Assembly (NCBI GenBank): GCA_013152085.1
Contig: JAADHC010000075.1
Coordinates: 1 to 40,339, forward strand
Length of the DNA stretch: 40,339 nt
Source of the DNA: Chlorobiota bacterium
GTDB taxonomy: Bacteria; Bacteroidota; Bacteroidia; Bacteroidales; VadinHA17
Direction: 5' to 3'
The notes under the pieces were generated by a model. The model was not told the origin of the DNA, searched no databases, and saw only the letters and a list, made by a program, of their open reading frames with translations. The translations under genes and the position numbers were made by a program. Positions within the stretch are counted from its first letter, which is position 1. Each line of letters starts with the position of its first letter. Shown here one piece after another: positions 16,776-25,437 of this stretch.

Positions 16776-16847
16776 CCCCGAGGCTGGCCTCGGGGTACTG
16801 CTTGTACCTCTCCTTGAGGAGAGATCAAAACTTTCACAGAAAGTTTT
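16776..16847. repeat. Three successive perfect hairpins
   Basis: Arms in order: CCCCGAGGC and GCCTCGGGG (16776-16795, centre of two bases); CTCTCCT and AGGAGAG (16808-16823); AAAACTTTC and GAAAGTTTT (16827-16847, loop ACA). They begin 24 bases after the stop codon and could end transcription, though none is followed by a real T-run. The second and third, ending in GGGTGAGGT, resemble a common bacterial intergenic repeat. Confidence 0.65.
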
Positions 16848-16858
16848 GGGTGAGGTGT

Positions 16859-16962
16859 AATAAAGAAATTTCGGTTTTTGTACCTTTAGGTCAAAATAAA
16901 ACGAGCAAAATACCCCTATGGCTTTGCCTCGGGAATCGTTCGTTTTAAGAAATTTCTTTATT
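16859..16962. repeat. 104-bp element with 14-bp terminal inverted repeats (MITE-like)
   Basis: Perfect ends AATAAAGAAATTTC (16859-16872) and GAAATTTCTTTATT (16949-16962) enclose a second perfect pair TAAAACGA (16897-16904) and TCGTTTTA (16940-16947), and inside that GCAAA (16905-16909) and TTTGC (16923-16927). The inner part, TACCCCTATGGCTTTGCCTC, is a degenerate copy of the palindrome at 16776. No target-site duplication is obvious. It could be a non-coding mobile element, a folded RNA or a bound palindrome. Confidence 0.6.
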
Positions 16963-17006
16963 TTAAAATATTAATCCCATAAATGACGCCGTGTTTTCGA
17001 ATTTCG

Positions 17007-17014
17007 TAAATTTG
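17007..17014 (+). promoter_or_regulatory. -7 box of the two-component operon
   Basis: TAAATTTG matches TAnnTTTG and lies 31 bases ahead of the response-regulator ATG (17046). No -33 element was recognised. Confidence 0.45.
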
Positions 17015-17045
17015 AACGCTTTTATACGGGTTTTTAAGCTATACC

Positions 17046-17726
17046 ATGAAAATATTGGTCGTTGAGGATGAAAAAGAACTGGCATTGTCCGTAAAGGATT
17101 ATCTCACGAATATACAGGACATGGCGTGCGACGTGGCGATGAACCTTGAAAAAGCTACCGAGCTGACAGAACTGTTCAGTTATGATTGTATCGTTCTTGA
17201 CCTGGGGCTTCCCGATGGGAATGGGCTGGACCTGATTCAAAAGATCAAAGAAAAAAGACCGGATATTGGTATTATAATCGTTTCGGCCCGGGATACGATA
17301 GATAACCGGATAGACGGACTTAACCTGGGAGCGGATGATTACCTGACAAAACCTTTTAACCTTTCAGAACTTAATGCAAGAATTTTTTCAGTCTATAGAA
17401 GAATCCGGTTTGAGGGAAAAACGATACTACGCCTGGGGGAAATGGAAATCAATACCATGGAGCGAAGCATCAAAGTTAATAACGAAGAACTTGAGCTTAC
17501 GAAAAGTGAATACAATATTCTGGAGTATTTTTTAACCAACCAGAATAAAGTGCTGACCAAAGCTTCTATTGCCGAGCACATTTTAGGTGAATACAGTGAT
17601 CTGTATGTATCTTATGACTTTATGTATTCTCATATTAAAAATCTGAGGAAAAAGCTTCTGGATAAAGGTTGTCCGGACTATATTAAAACCGTTTATGGAA
17701 TAGGTTATAAATTTGTTTCAGAATGA
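17046..17726 (+). CDS. OmpR/PhoB-family response regulator
   Basis: This 226-residue regulator has a receiver domain (about 1-115) with acidic pair Glu7/Asp8, phospho-acceptor Asp52 in VLDLGLPDGNG, Ser80 and Lys102 in TKPF. A winged-helix DNA-binding domain follows (about 128-225: LTKSEYNILEYFL, then SHIKNLRKKL and a final VYGIGYKF hairpin). All key residues are present. It overlaps the kinase gene by four bases (ATGA), a sign of translational coupling, so the two form one system. The operon ends just before hemA, making the heme operon its most obvious target. DNA target unknown. Confidence 0.93.
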   Translation: MKILVVEDEKELALSVKDYLTNIQDMACDVAMNLEKATELTELFSYDCIVLDLGLPDGNGLDLIQKIKEKRPDIGIIIVSARDTIDNRIDGLNLGADDYLTKPFNLSELNARIFSVYRRIRFEGKTILRLGEMEINTMERSIKVNNEELELTKSEYNILEYFLTNQNKVLTKASIAEHILGEYSDLYVSYDFMYSHIKNLRKKLLDKGCPDYIKTVYGIGYKFVSE

Positions 17727-19000
17727 ATTTACTGACGAAAACGAGTCTTCTGATTACTACGGTAGCACTTTTCATTCTGATGATCGGTGGTATAATCTTT
17801 TTTGAAATCACAAAAGAGCTTATTAATAAACAGGTAGACAGAGAATTAATCTCAGAGATGCACTCTGTCATTCATTCGTTTGGTCAGCTTTCCTCGTCGA
17901 CAGATACCGTATACTACGACAATGTCACGATAATCCCAACTACAAAACAATTGGCTTTTAACCCGGTTTTTAAGGATACCATACGTTTTAATGATTTTGA
18001 AGGTAAGTTTCATTCTTACAGAACATTAATCATAGGATACCGGTGGGACAACAAAAATTATATTGTAGAAATCTACAAATCATTACTTGATGCAACCATT
18101 CTTATTGAAAGCGTTACGCTTGTATGGATCAGTTTGTCGTTTGTGCTGATTCTGGCTATCTTTTTCCTAAATAAAATCATCTTTAAACGTACATGGAAAG
18201 ATTTTTTTGATATTCTGCAGATTGCTGAGTCATATGACATTAAGAAACCTGAAAAAAAAATAATTCTGAAGGATTCTGAAATCAATGAATTCACTTCATT
18301 GAACCAGGTACTTTCAAGACTCCTCGACAGGGTCGAAACGGACTATCAGAATCAAAAAGAACTGACAGCCAATACAAGCCACGAATTACAAACCCCGCTG
18401 GCCATAATAAAATCCAAAGCAGAATTGCTTATGCAGGGAACTAATCTGAATACAGAACAGATTCATCTGATTTCCGAGATACTACAGACGACCGATCGTC
18501 TGTCGAAACTGAACAGATCCCTGTTGACCATTAGCAAAATCGAAAGTAATCAGTTTACTGAAACCGAAGTTCTCGATGTAGCTCAGATTATCAAATCCCA
18601 TATCCAGCAATTTCAGGAGTTTATTGATGAAAGAAACCACACAATCGAAACTGCAATGGATAAAACACGTATCAAAATTAATCCTTTATTACTTGATCTT
18701 TTGCTGTTTAATCTGCTGGGGAATGCCATTATGCATAATTACAATAACGGGGGAAAAATATATGTTACGTGTAAGAACGGTCTGATTAAAATTGCCAATA
18801 CGGGTACTGAGAAAGCTTTGCCTGAAAAAAAGATATTTCAAAGATATTTTAAACATAACAGCTCTCCTCAATCCAGTGGGATAGGTCTCTCAATTGTCAG
18901 AAAGATATGTGATTATTATGAAATTGACATTGTTTATTCTTTCGTGAATAACCTGCATACCTTTATACTGGATATCTCAAAGCTTAAGGAAGAGGGTTAA
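17723..19000 (+). CDS. Membrane-bound sensor histidine kinase, partner of the OmpR regulator
   Basis: This 425-residue kinase has two membrane helices (about 8-29 and 131-150) around a periplasmic sensor of about 100 residues, then a HAMP-like linker, HisKA with His220 in NTSHELQTPLA and HATPase_c. In the ATPase domain the N box (LLLFNLLGNAIMHN, near 311-324) and G2 box SSGIGLSIV are intact. The G1 box reads IANTGTEKAL, so the Asp that normally contacts adenine is Asn; as I recall this variant is common in Bacteroidota kinases and need not be inactive. It overlaps the response-regulator gene by four bases. The sensor region lacks a recognised domain, so the signal is unknown. Confidence 0.9.
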   Translation: MNLLTKTSLLITTVALFILMIGGIIFFEITKELINKQVDRELISEMHSVIHSFGQLSSSTDTVYYDNVTIIPTTKQLAFNPVFKDTIRFNDFEGKFHSYRTLIIGYRWDNKNYIVEIYKSLLDATILIESVTLVWISLSFVLILAIFFLNKIIFKRTWKDFFDILQIAESYDIKKPEKKIILKDSEINEFTSLNQVLSRLLDRVETDYQNQKELTANTSHELQTPLAIIKSKAELLMQGTNLNTEQIHLISEILQTTDRLSKLNRSLLTISKIESNQFTETEVLDVAQIIKSHIQQFQEFIDERNHTIETAMDKTRIKINPLLLDLLLFNLLGNAIMHNYNNGGKIYVTCKNGLIKIANTGTEKALPEKKIFQRYFKHNSSPQSSGIGLSIVRKICDYYEIDIVYSFVNNLHTFILDISKLKEEG

Positions 19001-19097
19001 GAGCCATTCAGGGATATTTTTTTAACCCCGGATAAGTCCCGATGTTATATGTATTCAGTCTTAATAAAAACATCAGATTTTCTCCAGAATTGATTTA

Positions 19098-19105
19098 TAC
19101 TTTTG
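19098..19105 (+). promoter_or_regulatory. -7 box of the heme operon
   Basis: TACTTTTG matches TAnnTTTG and lies 18 bases ahead of the hemA ATG (19124), predicting a very short leader (about 12 bases). I see no clear -33 TTG. The heme operon may therefore start here or be read through from the two-component genes. Confidence 0.4.
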
Positions 19106-19123
19106 ATGCCTAAATAATCAGAA

Positions 19124-20380
19124 ATGATTGGATTATTAGGTATTGATTACAAAACTGCGACTATAACCGAGCGGGAAAAGTTCTCTTTTAATGAAAATCA
19201 TATTGCGGATTTTGGTAAATTATTAAGATCGCAAACTATTTTTCAGGGAGTTGTCATTCTGTTTACGTGTAATCGCACGGAGATCTATTTCTCAACCACG
19301 GAAAAAAACGGCAATGAAAGAATTTACAACCGGCTTGTTGATTTGCTTAGGAGCTATTTTGGCATTACTGAGGATGTTTCCGGCATATTATATTTTAAAA
19401 CCGGTGAAGCTTCGATTCAACATCTGTTCAAGGTTGTATCAGGGTTTGAATCGATGATTTTTGGTGAAGCACAAATTGCTGCCCAGGTTAAGGATGCATA
19501 TCAAAAAGCCCGCAAACTTGGTCTTGTCGATCCTTTGTTGCAAAAACTCTTCGAAAAAGCTCTTGAGACAGGTAAAAAAGTCAGAACTGCAACCAAAATA
19601 AATGTCGGGGCATTTTCAGTAAGTTATGCCGGTATTGAAAAAAGCAGATCTGTTTTCCCTGACCTGGACAAAAGAAAGATTTTTATAATAGGTACGGGGA
19701 AAACGGGAGAGCTTACGTTACTGTCTCTTATTAAAAAAGGTTGTTCCGGAATCACAATTACGAACAGGACCATAGAGAAAGCACGGTATTTAGGTCAGAA
19801 ATTTAACCTTAAAGTCCTGGAATTTAGTGAGATTGAAAAAGGTCTTCGTGAAAGTCATGTCGTTTTTGTGGCTACCGGAAGCCAGTCTTTTCTTATTAAT
19901 ATGGAAATGATGAGATCTGTAATGGCTGCCAGGAAAGGGAGTCCTATGGTTATAATTGATTATGCCGTGCCACGAAACGTGGACCCTGAAATCGCTGCCC
20001 TCCGGGGCATTAACCTTTTTGATGTTGACTATCTCGAAAGTGTACTTAAAGAAAATACAGAAAAAAGAAAGCAACGGATGCAGGAGGGGCTTGATTTAAT
20101 AGAGGTAGCTACCAGTGAATATATCGAATGGATGAACATAAGAAAATTAATACCGGTTATTACCCGTATTAATGAACATTTCCACGAGATACACAAATCG
20201 GAATTAAATGGTTTTATAAAAATACACAAAACTGATAACGGGGAACTGCTGGAACAGTACGGAAACCATATTACTGAAAAATATATAAGGTTGTTGATAC
20301 GTAATATGAAAGGGATTACGGAAAATGGCAGAAAGGTTGAATATATTGATGCATTGGAAAAACTTTTTGACTTAAATTAA
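19124..20380 (+). CDS. hemA: Glutamyl-tRNA reductase
   Basis: Glutamyl-tRNA reductase uses NADPH to turn Glu-tRNA(Glu) into glutamate-1-semialdehyde, the first step of the C5 heme route. The 418-residue protein shows the catalytic domain with the nucleophile Cys49 in FTCNRTEIYF, the conserved GLLGIDYKTA start (family MxxVGxNHKTAP region), ESMIFGEAQIAAQVK (tRNA/NADPH interface) and the NADPH domain (IIGTGKTGEL near 189-198), then a C-terminal helical dimerisation domain. Length is typical. First gene of a ten-gene operon, 4 bases before hemC. In many bacteria HemA is the control point, by heme feedback or protein stability; nothing in this sequence shows which applies. Confidence 0.97.
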   Translation: MIGLLGIDYKTATITEREKFSFNENHIADFGKLLRSQTIFQGVVILFTCNRTEIYFSTTEKNGNERIYNRLVDLLRSYFGITEDVSGILYFKTGEASIQHLFKVVSGFESMIFGEAQIAAQVKDAYQKARKLGLVDPLLQKLFEKALETGKKVRTATKINVGAFSVSYAGIEKSRSVFPDLDKRKIFIIGTGKTGELTLLSLIKKGCSGITITNRTIEKARYLGQKFNLKVLEFSEIEKGLRESHVVFVATGSQSFLINMEMMRSVMAARKGSPMVIIDYAVPRNVDPEIAALRGINLFDVDYLESVLKENTEKRKQRMQEGLDLIEVATSEYIEWMNIRKLIPVITRINEHFHEIHKSELNGFIKIHKTDNGELLEQYGNHITEKYIRLLIRNMKGITENGRKVEYIDALEKLFDLN

Positions 20381-20384
20381 AAAG

Positions 20385-21323
20385 ATGATGCAACGCGAAA
20401 TAAGAATTGCAACACGTGGAAGCAAACTGGCAGTTTATCAGGCAGAAAGAGTCAAAGAGCAAATAGAACAGAATTTTCCCGGTATAAAAACCACGATAAA
20501 AATTATTCATACACGTGGTGACAAAGTTCTCGATATCAGTTTATCAAAAATCGGCGACAAAGGCCTTTTTACAAAAGAACTTGAACATGCGTTGATCCGG
20601 GATCATGCCGATATTGCTGTTCACAGTCTCAAAGATCTTCCTACGGAAATCTCTCCCGGCTTGACTATTGGTGGCGTGTTGGAAAGAGGGGAGATACGGG
20701 ATGCCCTTATTAGTGCCAGGGTGCTTTCCTTTAAGGATATTTCGCCTGAACTGCGCATTGCAACTTCCAGTTTACGCAGAAGAGCTCAGTTAATGCTTCA
20801 GGTACCGGGAATTAATGTTACGGATATCAGGGGCAATGTTGATACACGGATCCGGAAAATGAAAGAAGGGGAATGTGATGCTATCGTAATGGCAGCCGTA
20901 GGATTGCAACGACTCGGTCTGGAAGAATATATCCGGGAATTGCTCGATACTGATGTTATGATTCCGGCCGTCGGCCAGGGTGCGATCGCCATGCAAATCC
21001 GCCGGAACGACAAATATATTGAAGAAATCACGGAGAAGATTAATCATAAGCCTACTCTGATCAGTACCCATGCTGAGCGGATTTTCCTGAGACGGCTCGA
21101 AGGGGGTTGCCAGATACCCATCGGTTGTTATACAACCGTCAGAAACAATACGATTACACTTACAGGATTTGTTTCTGATATTGACGGAAATCATGCAATT
21201 AAATTGTCCGTTACCGGTCCGTTAAACGATGCAGACCAATTGGCAAAAGAGCTTGCTGAAGATTTTATTAAAGAAGGTGCCGGAAAGATTATTGCAAAAA
21301 TAAGACAAATAGCCAATGCATGA
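20385..21323 (+). CDS. hemC: Hydroxymethylbilane synthase (porphobilinogen deaminase)
   Basis: Joins four porphobilinogen units head to tail into hydroxymethylbilane. The 312-residue protein starts IRIATRGSKLAVYQA, carries the catalytic aspartate in VHSLKDLPT (Asp84), the arginine-rich substrate motif SSLRRRAQL (128-136) and the dipyrromethane-cofactor cysteine Cys242 in LEGGCQIPIG. Length is typical for the family. It overlaps hemD by eight bases (21316-21323), so translation of the two is coupled. Cytosolic. Confidence 0.97.
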   Translation: MMQREIRIATRGSKLAVYQAERVKEQIEQNFPGIKTTIKIIHTRGDKVLDISLSKIGDKGLFTKELEHALIRDHADIAVHSLKDLPTEISPGLTIGGVLERGEIRDALISARVLSFKDISPELRIATSSLRRRAQLMLQVPGINVTDIRGNVDTRIRKMKEGECDAIVMAAVGLQRLGLEEYIRELLDTDVMIPAVGQGAIAMQIRRNDKYIEEITEKINHKPTLISTHAERIFLRRLEGGCQIPIGCYTTVRNNTITLTGFVSDIDGNHAIKLSVTGPLNDADQLAKELAEDFIKEGAGKIIAKIRQIANA

Positions 21324-22101
21324 TTTGAGTCCGTTATATAATAAAGCCTTTATTTGTACCTGCTCGGATAAAAAGGCAGATAAACTGGGTCTTCTTTTAA
21401 AAAAGAAAGGCGCCCGTCTTATTAAAATGCCTTTAATTACGATTGGAAAATCTTTGTTAACACCCGGTATCAATTTTGTACTGGAGCAGATTAATTCATT
21501 CGACTGGTTATTTTTCACAAGCGGCTACGGTGTTGATTGTTTTTTCGATTTAATGCACCAGTTAAAGATAAACGGGACATGGAAGAAAAAATTGAAATAT
21601 GCAGTTATAGGAAAGGCTACGGCAGAGACATTGAGTGGTTACGGAATTGAAGCTGATTATATAAGTGATGCACCGGGTGCTGAACAATTGGCGGTAAATT
21701 TTTTAAATAATATTGAAGCTACGGGTTTAAGAATCCTCTTTCCGGCAGGGAATTTATCCGGAAGCCGGGTTTCTGAAATATTGAAAGACCGGCATGAACT
21801 CGTTACGGTCACCGTTTATCACACACATACTGTAAAATACCCGGATAAACAGGCATTAAACCTTCTTTCTTCCGGAAACTATGATATGATTTTATTCCTC
21901 AGTCCTTCGGCTTTCAATAGTTTCATGACGGTTTGCCATCCCGTATTAAGACTTAAAACATACAGGATAGGATGCCTGGGACCAGCTACCGCCGGGGCTG
22001 TTATTTCATCCGGTTTGGATCCTGATTTTATTGGTGAGGGAAGGGGAATCGTTGAATTGGTCCGACAACTTGAGAAACATTACTGTACATCATTAATTTA
22101 A
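21316..22101 (+). CDS. hemD: Uroporphyrinogen-III synthase
   Basis: Closes hydroxymethylbilane with inversion of ring D to give uroporphyrinogen III. The family is poorly conserved, so the call leans on fold features and place: 261 residues, FTSGYGVDCFF in the first lobe, YAVIGKATAETLSGYG, PAGNLSGSRVSEILK and LFLSPSAFNSF, all typical of HemD. It sits between hemC, which it overlaps by eight bases, and hemB. No catalytic residue is essential in this family. Cytosolic. Confidence 0.92.
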   Translation: MHDLSPLYNKAFICTCSDKKADKLGLLLKKKGARLIKMPLITIGKSLLTPGINFVLEQINSFDWLFFTSGYGVDCFFDLMHQLKINGTWKKKLKYAVIGKATAETLSGYGIEADYISDAPGAEQLAVNFLNNIEATGLRILFPAGNLSGSRVSEILKDRHELVTVTVYHTHTVKYPDKQALNLLSSGNYDMILFLSPSAFNSFMTVCHPVLRLKTYRIGCLGPATAGAVISSGLDPDFIGEGRGIVELVRQLEKHYCTSLI

Positions 22102-22113
22102 AAACTTACAATT

Positions 22114-23094
22114 ATGGCTTATCCTGTCAAACGTTTAAGAAGACTCAGAAAAAATCAGATAATCAGGGATATGGTAACAGAGACCAAATTATCTGTCGAA
22201 GATTTTATTATGCCCCTGTTTGTCTGTCCTTCAGAAAATGTAAGGAATCCGATCTCATCCATGCCGGGAAATTATCAACTGTCGATCGACCTCCTGGTAG
22301 AGGAATGTAAAAAGCTTGTTGATAAAGGAATAAAATCAATCCTCCTTTTTGGTATTCCCGAAGAAAAAGATGAGGATGGTACTGTTGCCACGCATGATGA
22401 TTCAATCGTACAACGTGCTGTTAAGGCGATTAAAAAAGAGATCAGCGACATTTTTATTATCGCAGATGTGTGTAATTGTGAATATACGGTACATGGACAT
22501 TGTGGCACAATTGTGGATGGAGATGTAGATAATGATAAGACTATCAATACATTAGTTGCGCAGTCCTTATCCTTTGCCCGGGTAGGTACGGATATGGTTG
22601 CCCCCAGTGACATGATGGACGGTCGTATCGGGGAGATAAGAAAGGGGCTGGATGCCCATGGTTTTTCCAACATGCCGATCATGGCTTATTCTGCAAAATA
22701 TGCTTCTGCATTTTACGGCCCTTTCCGGGATGCGGCAGAAAGTGCACCCAAGTTCGGAAACCGGAATACTTATCAGATGAATCCTGCAAATACGGATGAA
22801 GCTTTACGGGAAATTGAAGCTGACATTGAAGAAGGTGCTGATATTGTCATGGTTAAACCGGCTCTTAGTTACCTGGATGTGATTCGCAGATGCCATGATA
22901 CATTTAATATTCCACTGGCAGCATACAATGTAAGTGGAGAATTTGCTATGGTCAAAGCTGCAGCGGCGAATGGGTGGATTGATGAAAAAAGGATTGTTAT
23001 GGAACTGCTTACCTCTATTAAACGTGCCGGGGCAGATATCATCATTACCTATTTTGCTGCTGATGCTGCCGATTATATAAACGGAATTAAATAA
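22114..23094 (+). CDS. hemB: Delta-aminolevulinic acid dehydratase (porphobilinogen synthase)
   Basis: Condenses two 5-aminolevulinate molecules into porphobilinogen. The 326-residue TIM-barrel enzyme has both Schiff-base lysines: Lys195 in MAYSAKYASAFYGPFRDA and Lys248 in VMVKPALSYLD. The metal site is the three-cysteine zinc type, Cys120, Cys122 and Cys130 in DVCNCEYTVHGHCG, so a zinc enzyme rather than the magnesium-only variant. Full length. It starts 12 bases after hemD and ends six bases before hemL. Confidence 0.97.
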   Translation: MAYPVKRLRRLRKNQIIRDMVTETKLSVEDFIMPLFVCPSENVRNPISSMPGNYQLSIDLLVEECKKLVDKGIKSILLFGIPEEKDEDGTVATHDDSIVQRAVKAIKKEISDIFIIADVCNCEYTVHGHCGTIVDGDVDNDKTINTLVAQSLSFARVGTDMVAPSDMMDGRIGEIRKGLDAHGFSNMPIMAYSAKYASAFYGPFRDAAESAPKFGNRNTYQMNPANTDEALREIEADIEEGADIVMVKPALSYLDVIRRCHDTFNIPLAAYNVSGEFAMVKAAAANGWIDEKRIVMELLTSIKRAGADIIITYFAADAADYINGIK

Positions 23095-23100
23095 AATAAA

Positions 23101-24396
23101 ATGGATCATAATCTTTCAAGACGTGAATACGAAAGAGCTAAAAAATTTATTCCCGGTGGGGTAAACTCTCCTGTAAGAGCCTTTAACAGTGTCCGTTCCC
23201 AACCCCTGTTTATTAGTCATGGAAAAGGGTCTGAGGTTTTCGATATTGATGGCAACCGTTATTTGGATTTCGTAGGTTCATGGGGACCGTTGATACTCGG
23301 GCATGCATTTCCGGATGTTCTTGAAGCCATAAAAACCGCTACGGAAAAAGGAACATCTTTCGGGGCACCTACCGTCACGGAAACAGATATGGCCAGGATC
23401 ATTTGTGAAATGGTGCCCTCTGTAGAAAAAGTCAGAATGGTTAACTCCGGAACCGAAGCGACCATGAGTGCGCTGAGACTGGCAAGAGGATATACCGGGA
23501 AAGAAAAAGTAATTAAATTTTCAGGATGTTATCACGGACATGTCGACAGTTTTCTGATACAGGCCGGTTCCGGTGCTTTAACACACAGTGTTCCCGACAG
23601 CCTTGGTGTTACGAAAGGTACTGCAAAAGACACCTTACTTGCCGAATTTAACAATCTTGACTCTGTAATAAAACTGTTCGGGGAGAATAAGAATAATATT
23701 GCAGCGGTAATATTGGAGCCGGTAGCCGGAAATATGGGAGTCGTTCCGCCTGTTGAGGGGTTTCTGGAAGGAGTGCGGGCAATCACCGAAGAAAACAGGG
23801 CTCTTTTGATTTTTGATGAAGTGATAACCGGTTTTCGTATAGGCAGGGGCGGGGCTCAGGAATTTTTCGGGGTACAACCCGATCTGACCACACTGGGCAA
23901 AATTATAGGCGGGGGTCTGCCTGTCGGAGCTTTTGGCGGAAAAGCCGAAATTATGGACTGTTTAGCGCCCCTGGGCGGTGTATACCAGGCCGGAACACTG
24001 TCAGGGAATCCCGTTTCCATGGCCGCAGGATATGCAATGTTACAATACCTGTATAATCATCCGGATATATATGAAAAACTTGATGAAAAAGGTCGCAAAC
24101 TTGAAGAAGGATTTAAAGAGAACCTTAAGAATACGGGAATAGATGGTGTTGTAAACCGGATAGGCTCTATGATGACCCTGTTTTTCACAAAATCAAAGCA
24201 GATCAGATCTTTTAAAGATGCTTTACTTTCCGATACGGAAATGTATGCAAGGTATTTCAGACTTGCACTCGAAAGCGGCCTTTATATTGCCCCGTCACAA
24301 TTTGAAAGCATGTTTGTTTCTATTGCTCATACTGAGACGGAAATCGAAGAAGCGATACTGAAAAATTACCAGGCATTGCAAAAACTTGGGAAATAA
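23101..24396 (+). CDS. hemL: Glutamate-1-semialdehyde 2,1-aminomutase
   Basis: Moves the amino group of glutamate-1-semialdehyde to give 5-aminolevulinate, the second C5 step. This 431-residue class III PLP enzyme has PGGVNSPVRAF (18-28), the GTEATMSALRLARG cofactor loop (117-130), GCYHGHVD (142-149), Asp239 in IFDEVITGFR and the Schiff-base lysine Lys267 in TLGKIIGGGLPVGAFGG. These motifs separate it from the unrelated class III aminotransferase at 4403-5701. Its presence with hemA shows that the cell uses the C5 rather than the Shemin (ALA synthase) route. Confidence 0.97.
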   Translation: MDHNLSRREYERAKKFIPGGVNSPVRAFNSVRSQPLFISHGKGSEVFDIDGNRYLDFVGSWGPLILGHAFPDVLEAIKTATEKGTSFGAPTVTETDMARIICEMVPSVEKVRMVNSGTEATMSALRLARGYTGKEKVIKFSGCYHGHVDSFLIQAGSGALTHSVPDSLGVTKGTAKDTLLAEFNNLDSVIKLFGENKNNIAAVILEPVAGNMGVVPPVEGFLEGVRAITEENRALLIFDEVITGFRIGRGGAQEFFGVQPDLTTLGKIIGGGLPVGAFGGKAEIMDCLAPLGGVYQAGTLSGNPVSMAAGYAMLQYLYNHPDIYEKLDEKGRKLEEGFKENLKNTGIDGVVNRIGSMMTLFFTKSKQIRSFKDALLSDTEMYARYFRLALESGLYIAPSQFESMFVSIAHTETEIEEAILKNYQALQKLGK

Positions 24397-24402
24397 TAAT
24401 TC

Positions 24403-25437
24403 ATGGGTAATATTTTTCTGGATACCCTTAAAGGGAAAAGCCGGGAACGGCCACCTGTCTGGTATATGCGGCAGGCAGGGAGGGTATTGCCGTCCTATTG
24501 CAGTTTAAAAGCTAAGCATTCGTTCTGGGAAATGATGCGCAATCCGGAGCTGGCGGCAAAAGTAACGATGTTGCCTGTAAATGATCTTGATGTGGATGGG
24601 GCAATATTATTTTCTGATATTCTTGTTATTCCGCATGCCCTGGGTATGGGACTGGAGTTTACCGATGCCGGTCCCGTTTTTGAATTGTCACTGAAAAAAC
24701 AAGCCCCTCCTTATACGGCATCGTTAAAATCCCAACCTGAAAAGTTAAACTATATTTATGATGTCATCCGCGAAACGGTCAGAATTAAACCGGCTGATAT
24801 TCCTCTGATCGGATTTTGCGGAGGGCCGCTGACAGTTTTATGTTATATGATCGAAGGTCTGGGTACAAGGACCGACTTTCCCGAAGTACCGAAGTTTATA
24901 TATAAAAACAAACGGGAAGTCGCAAAGCTTGTTGATTTGATTACAGAATTATCCCTGACGTATATGGAGGGACAGATAAATAATGGTATTGACATATTTC
25001 AGCTATTTGAGACGCATGCCGGACTGGTCCCGGCCGAAATATACTTTGAGCTTTTCATGCCTGCCGTTGAGAAACTTGGGAAGTACGCGAAAGAAAAGAA
25101 TATCCCGTTTATCTATTTCCCGAAAGGACTGGGTACCGGTATTGAAAGAATCACTCCCGATATCTGTGATTTTATAAGCATTGACTGGCAGATGCCATTA
25201 CCTGACGCACGGAAACTTGTGCATCCTGAAATTGGATTGCAGGGAAATCTCGATCCGCGTGTTTTGTTTGCAGGAAAGGAAGAGATAAACTTTGCATTAG
25301 ACAAATTATATGAATTCGGGCAGAAGGAATACCGGTGGATTTTTAATCTCGGGCATGGTTTCCTTCCCGACACACCTTATGAAAATGCCCGTTATATTAC
25401 GAATTGGGTAAAAACAACAAACTGGAATCGCAGATAA
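24403..25437 (+). CDS. hemE: Uroporphyrinogen decarboxylase
   Basis: Removes four acetate carboxylates from uroporphyrinogen III to give coproporphyrinogen III. The 344-residue enzyme has the signature PVWYMRQAGRVLPSY with substrate-binding arginines Arg23 and Arg27, the catalytic aspartate Asp72 in ILFSDILVIPHALGM, a GFCGGPLTVLCYM strand, and GLQGNLDPRVLF and FNLGHGFLPDTP near the C-terminus. All are canonical. The stop codon (25435-25437) directly abuts the hemN ATG at 25438. Confidence 0.97.
   Translation: MGNIFLDTLKGKSRERPPVWYMRQAGRVLPSYCSLKAKHSFWEMMRNPELAAKVTMLPVNDLDVDGAILFSDILVIPHALGMGLEFTDAGPVFELSLKKQAPPYTASLKSQPEKLNYIYDVIRETVRIKPADIPLIGFCGGPLTVLCYMIEGLGTRTDFPEVPKFIYKNKREVAKLVDLITELSLTYMEGQINNGIDIFQLFETHAGLVPAEIYFELFMPAVEKLGKYAKEKNIPFIYFPKGLGTGIERITPDICDFISIDWQMPLPDARKLVHPEIGLQGNLDPRVLFAGKEEINFALDKLYEFGQKEYRWIFNLGHGFLPDTPYENARYITNWVKTTNWNRR

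Larger units (their letters stand above)
16753..17045. other. Intergenic region dense in inverted repeats
   Basis: The 293 bases between the DUF5916 gene and the response regulator hold no ORF but at least five perfect or near-perfect inverted repeats (16776-16847 and 16859-16962), followed by a -7 box at 17007-17014. The three parts are listed separately. Confidence 0.6.

Noticed and set aside
23101-24396. hemL taken as a second ordinary class III transaminase
   Set aside because: The PGGVNSPVRAF and GGGLPVGAFGG motifs and its place beside hemB are specific for glutamate-1-semialdehyde aminomutase.
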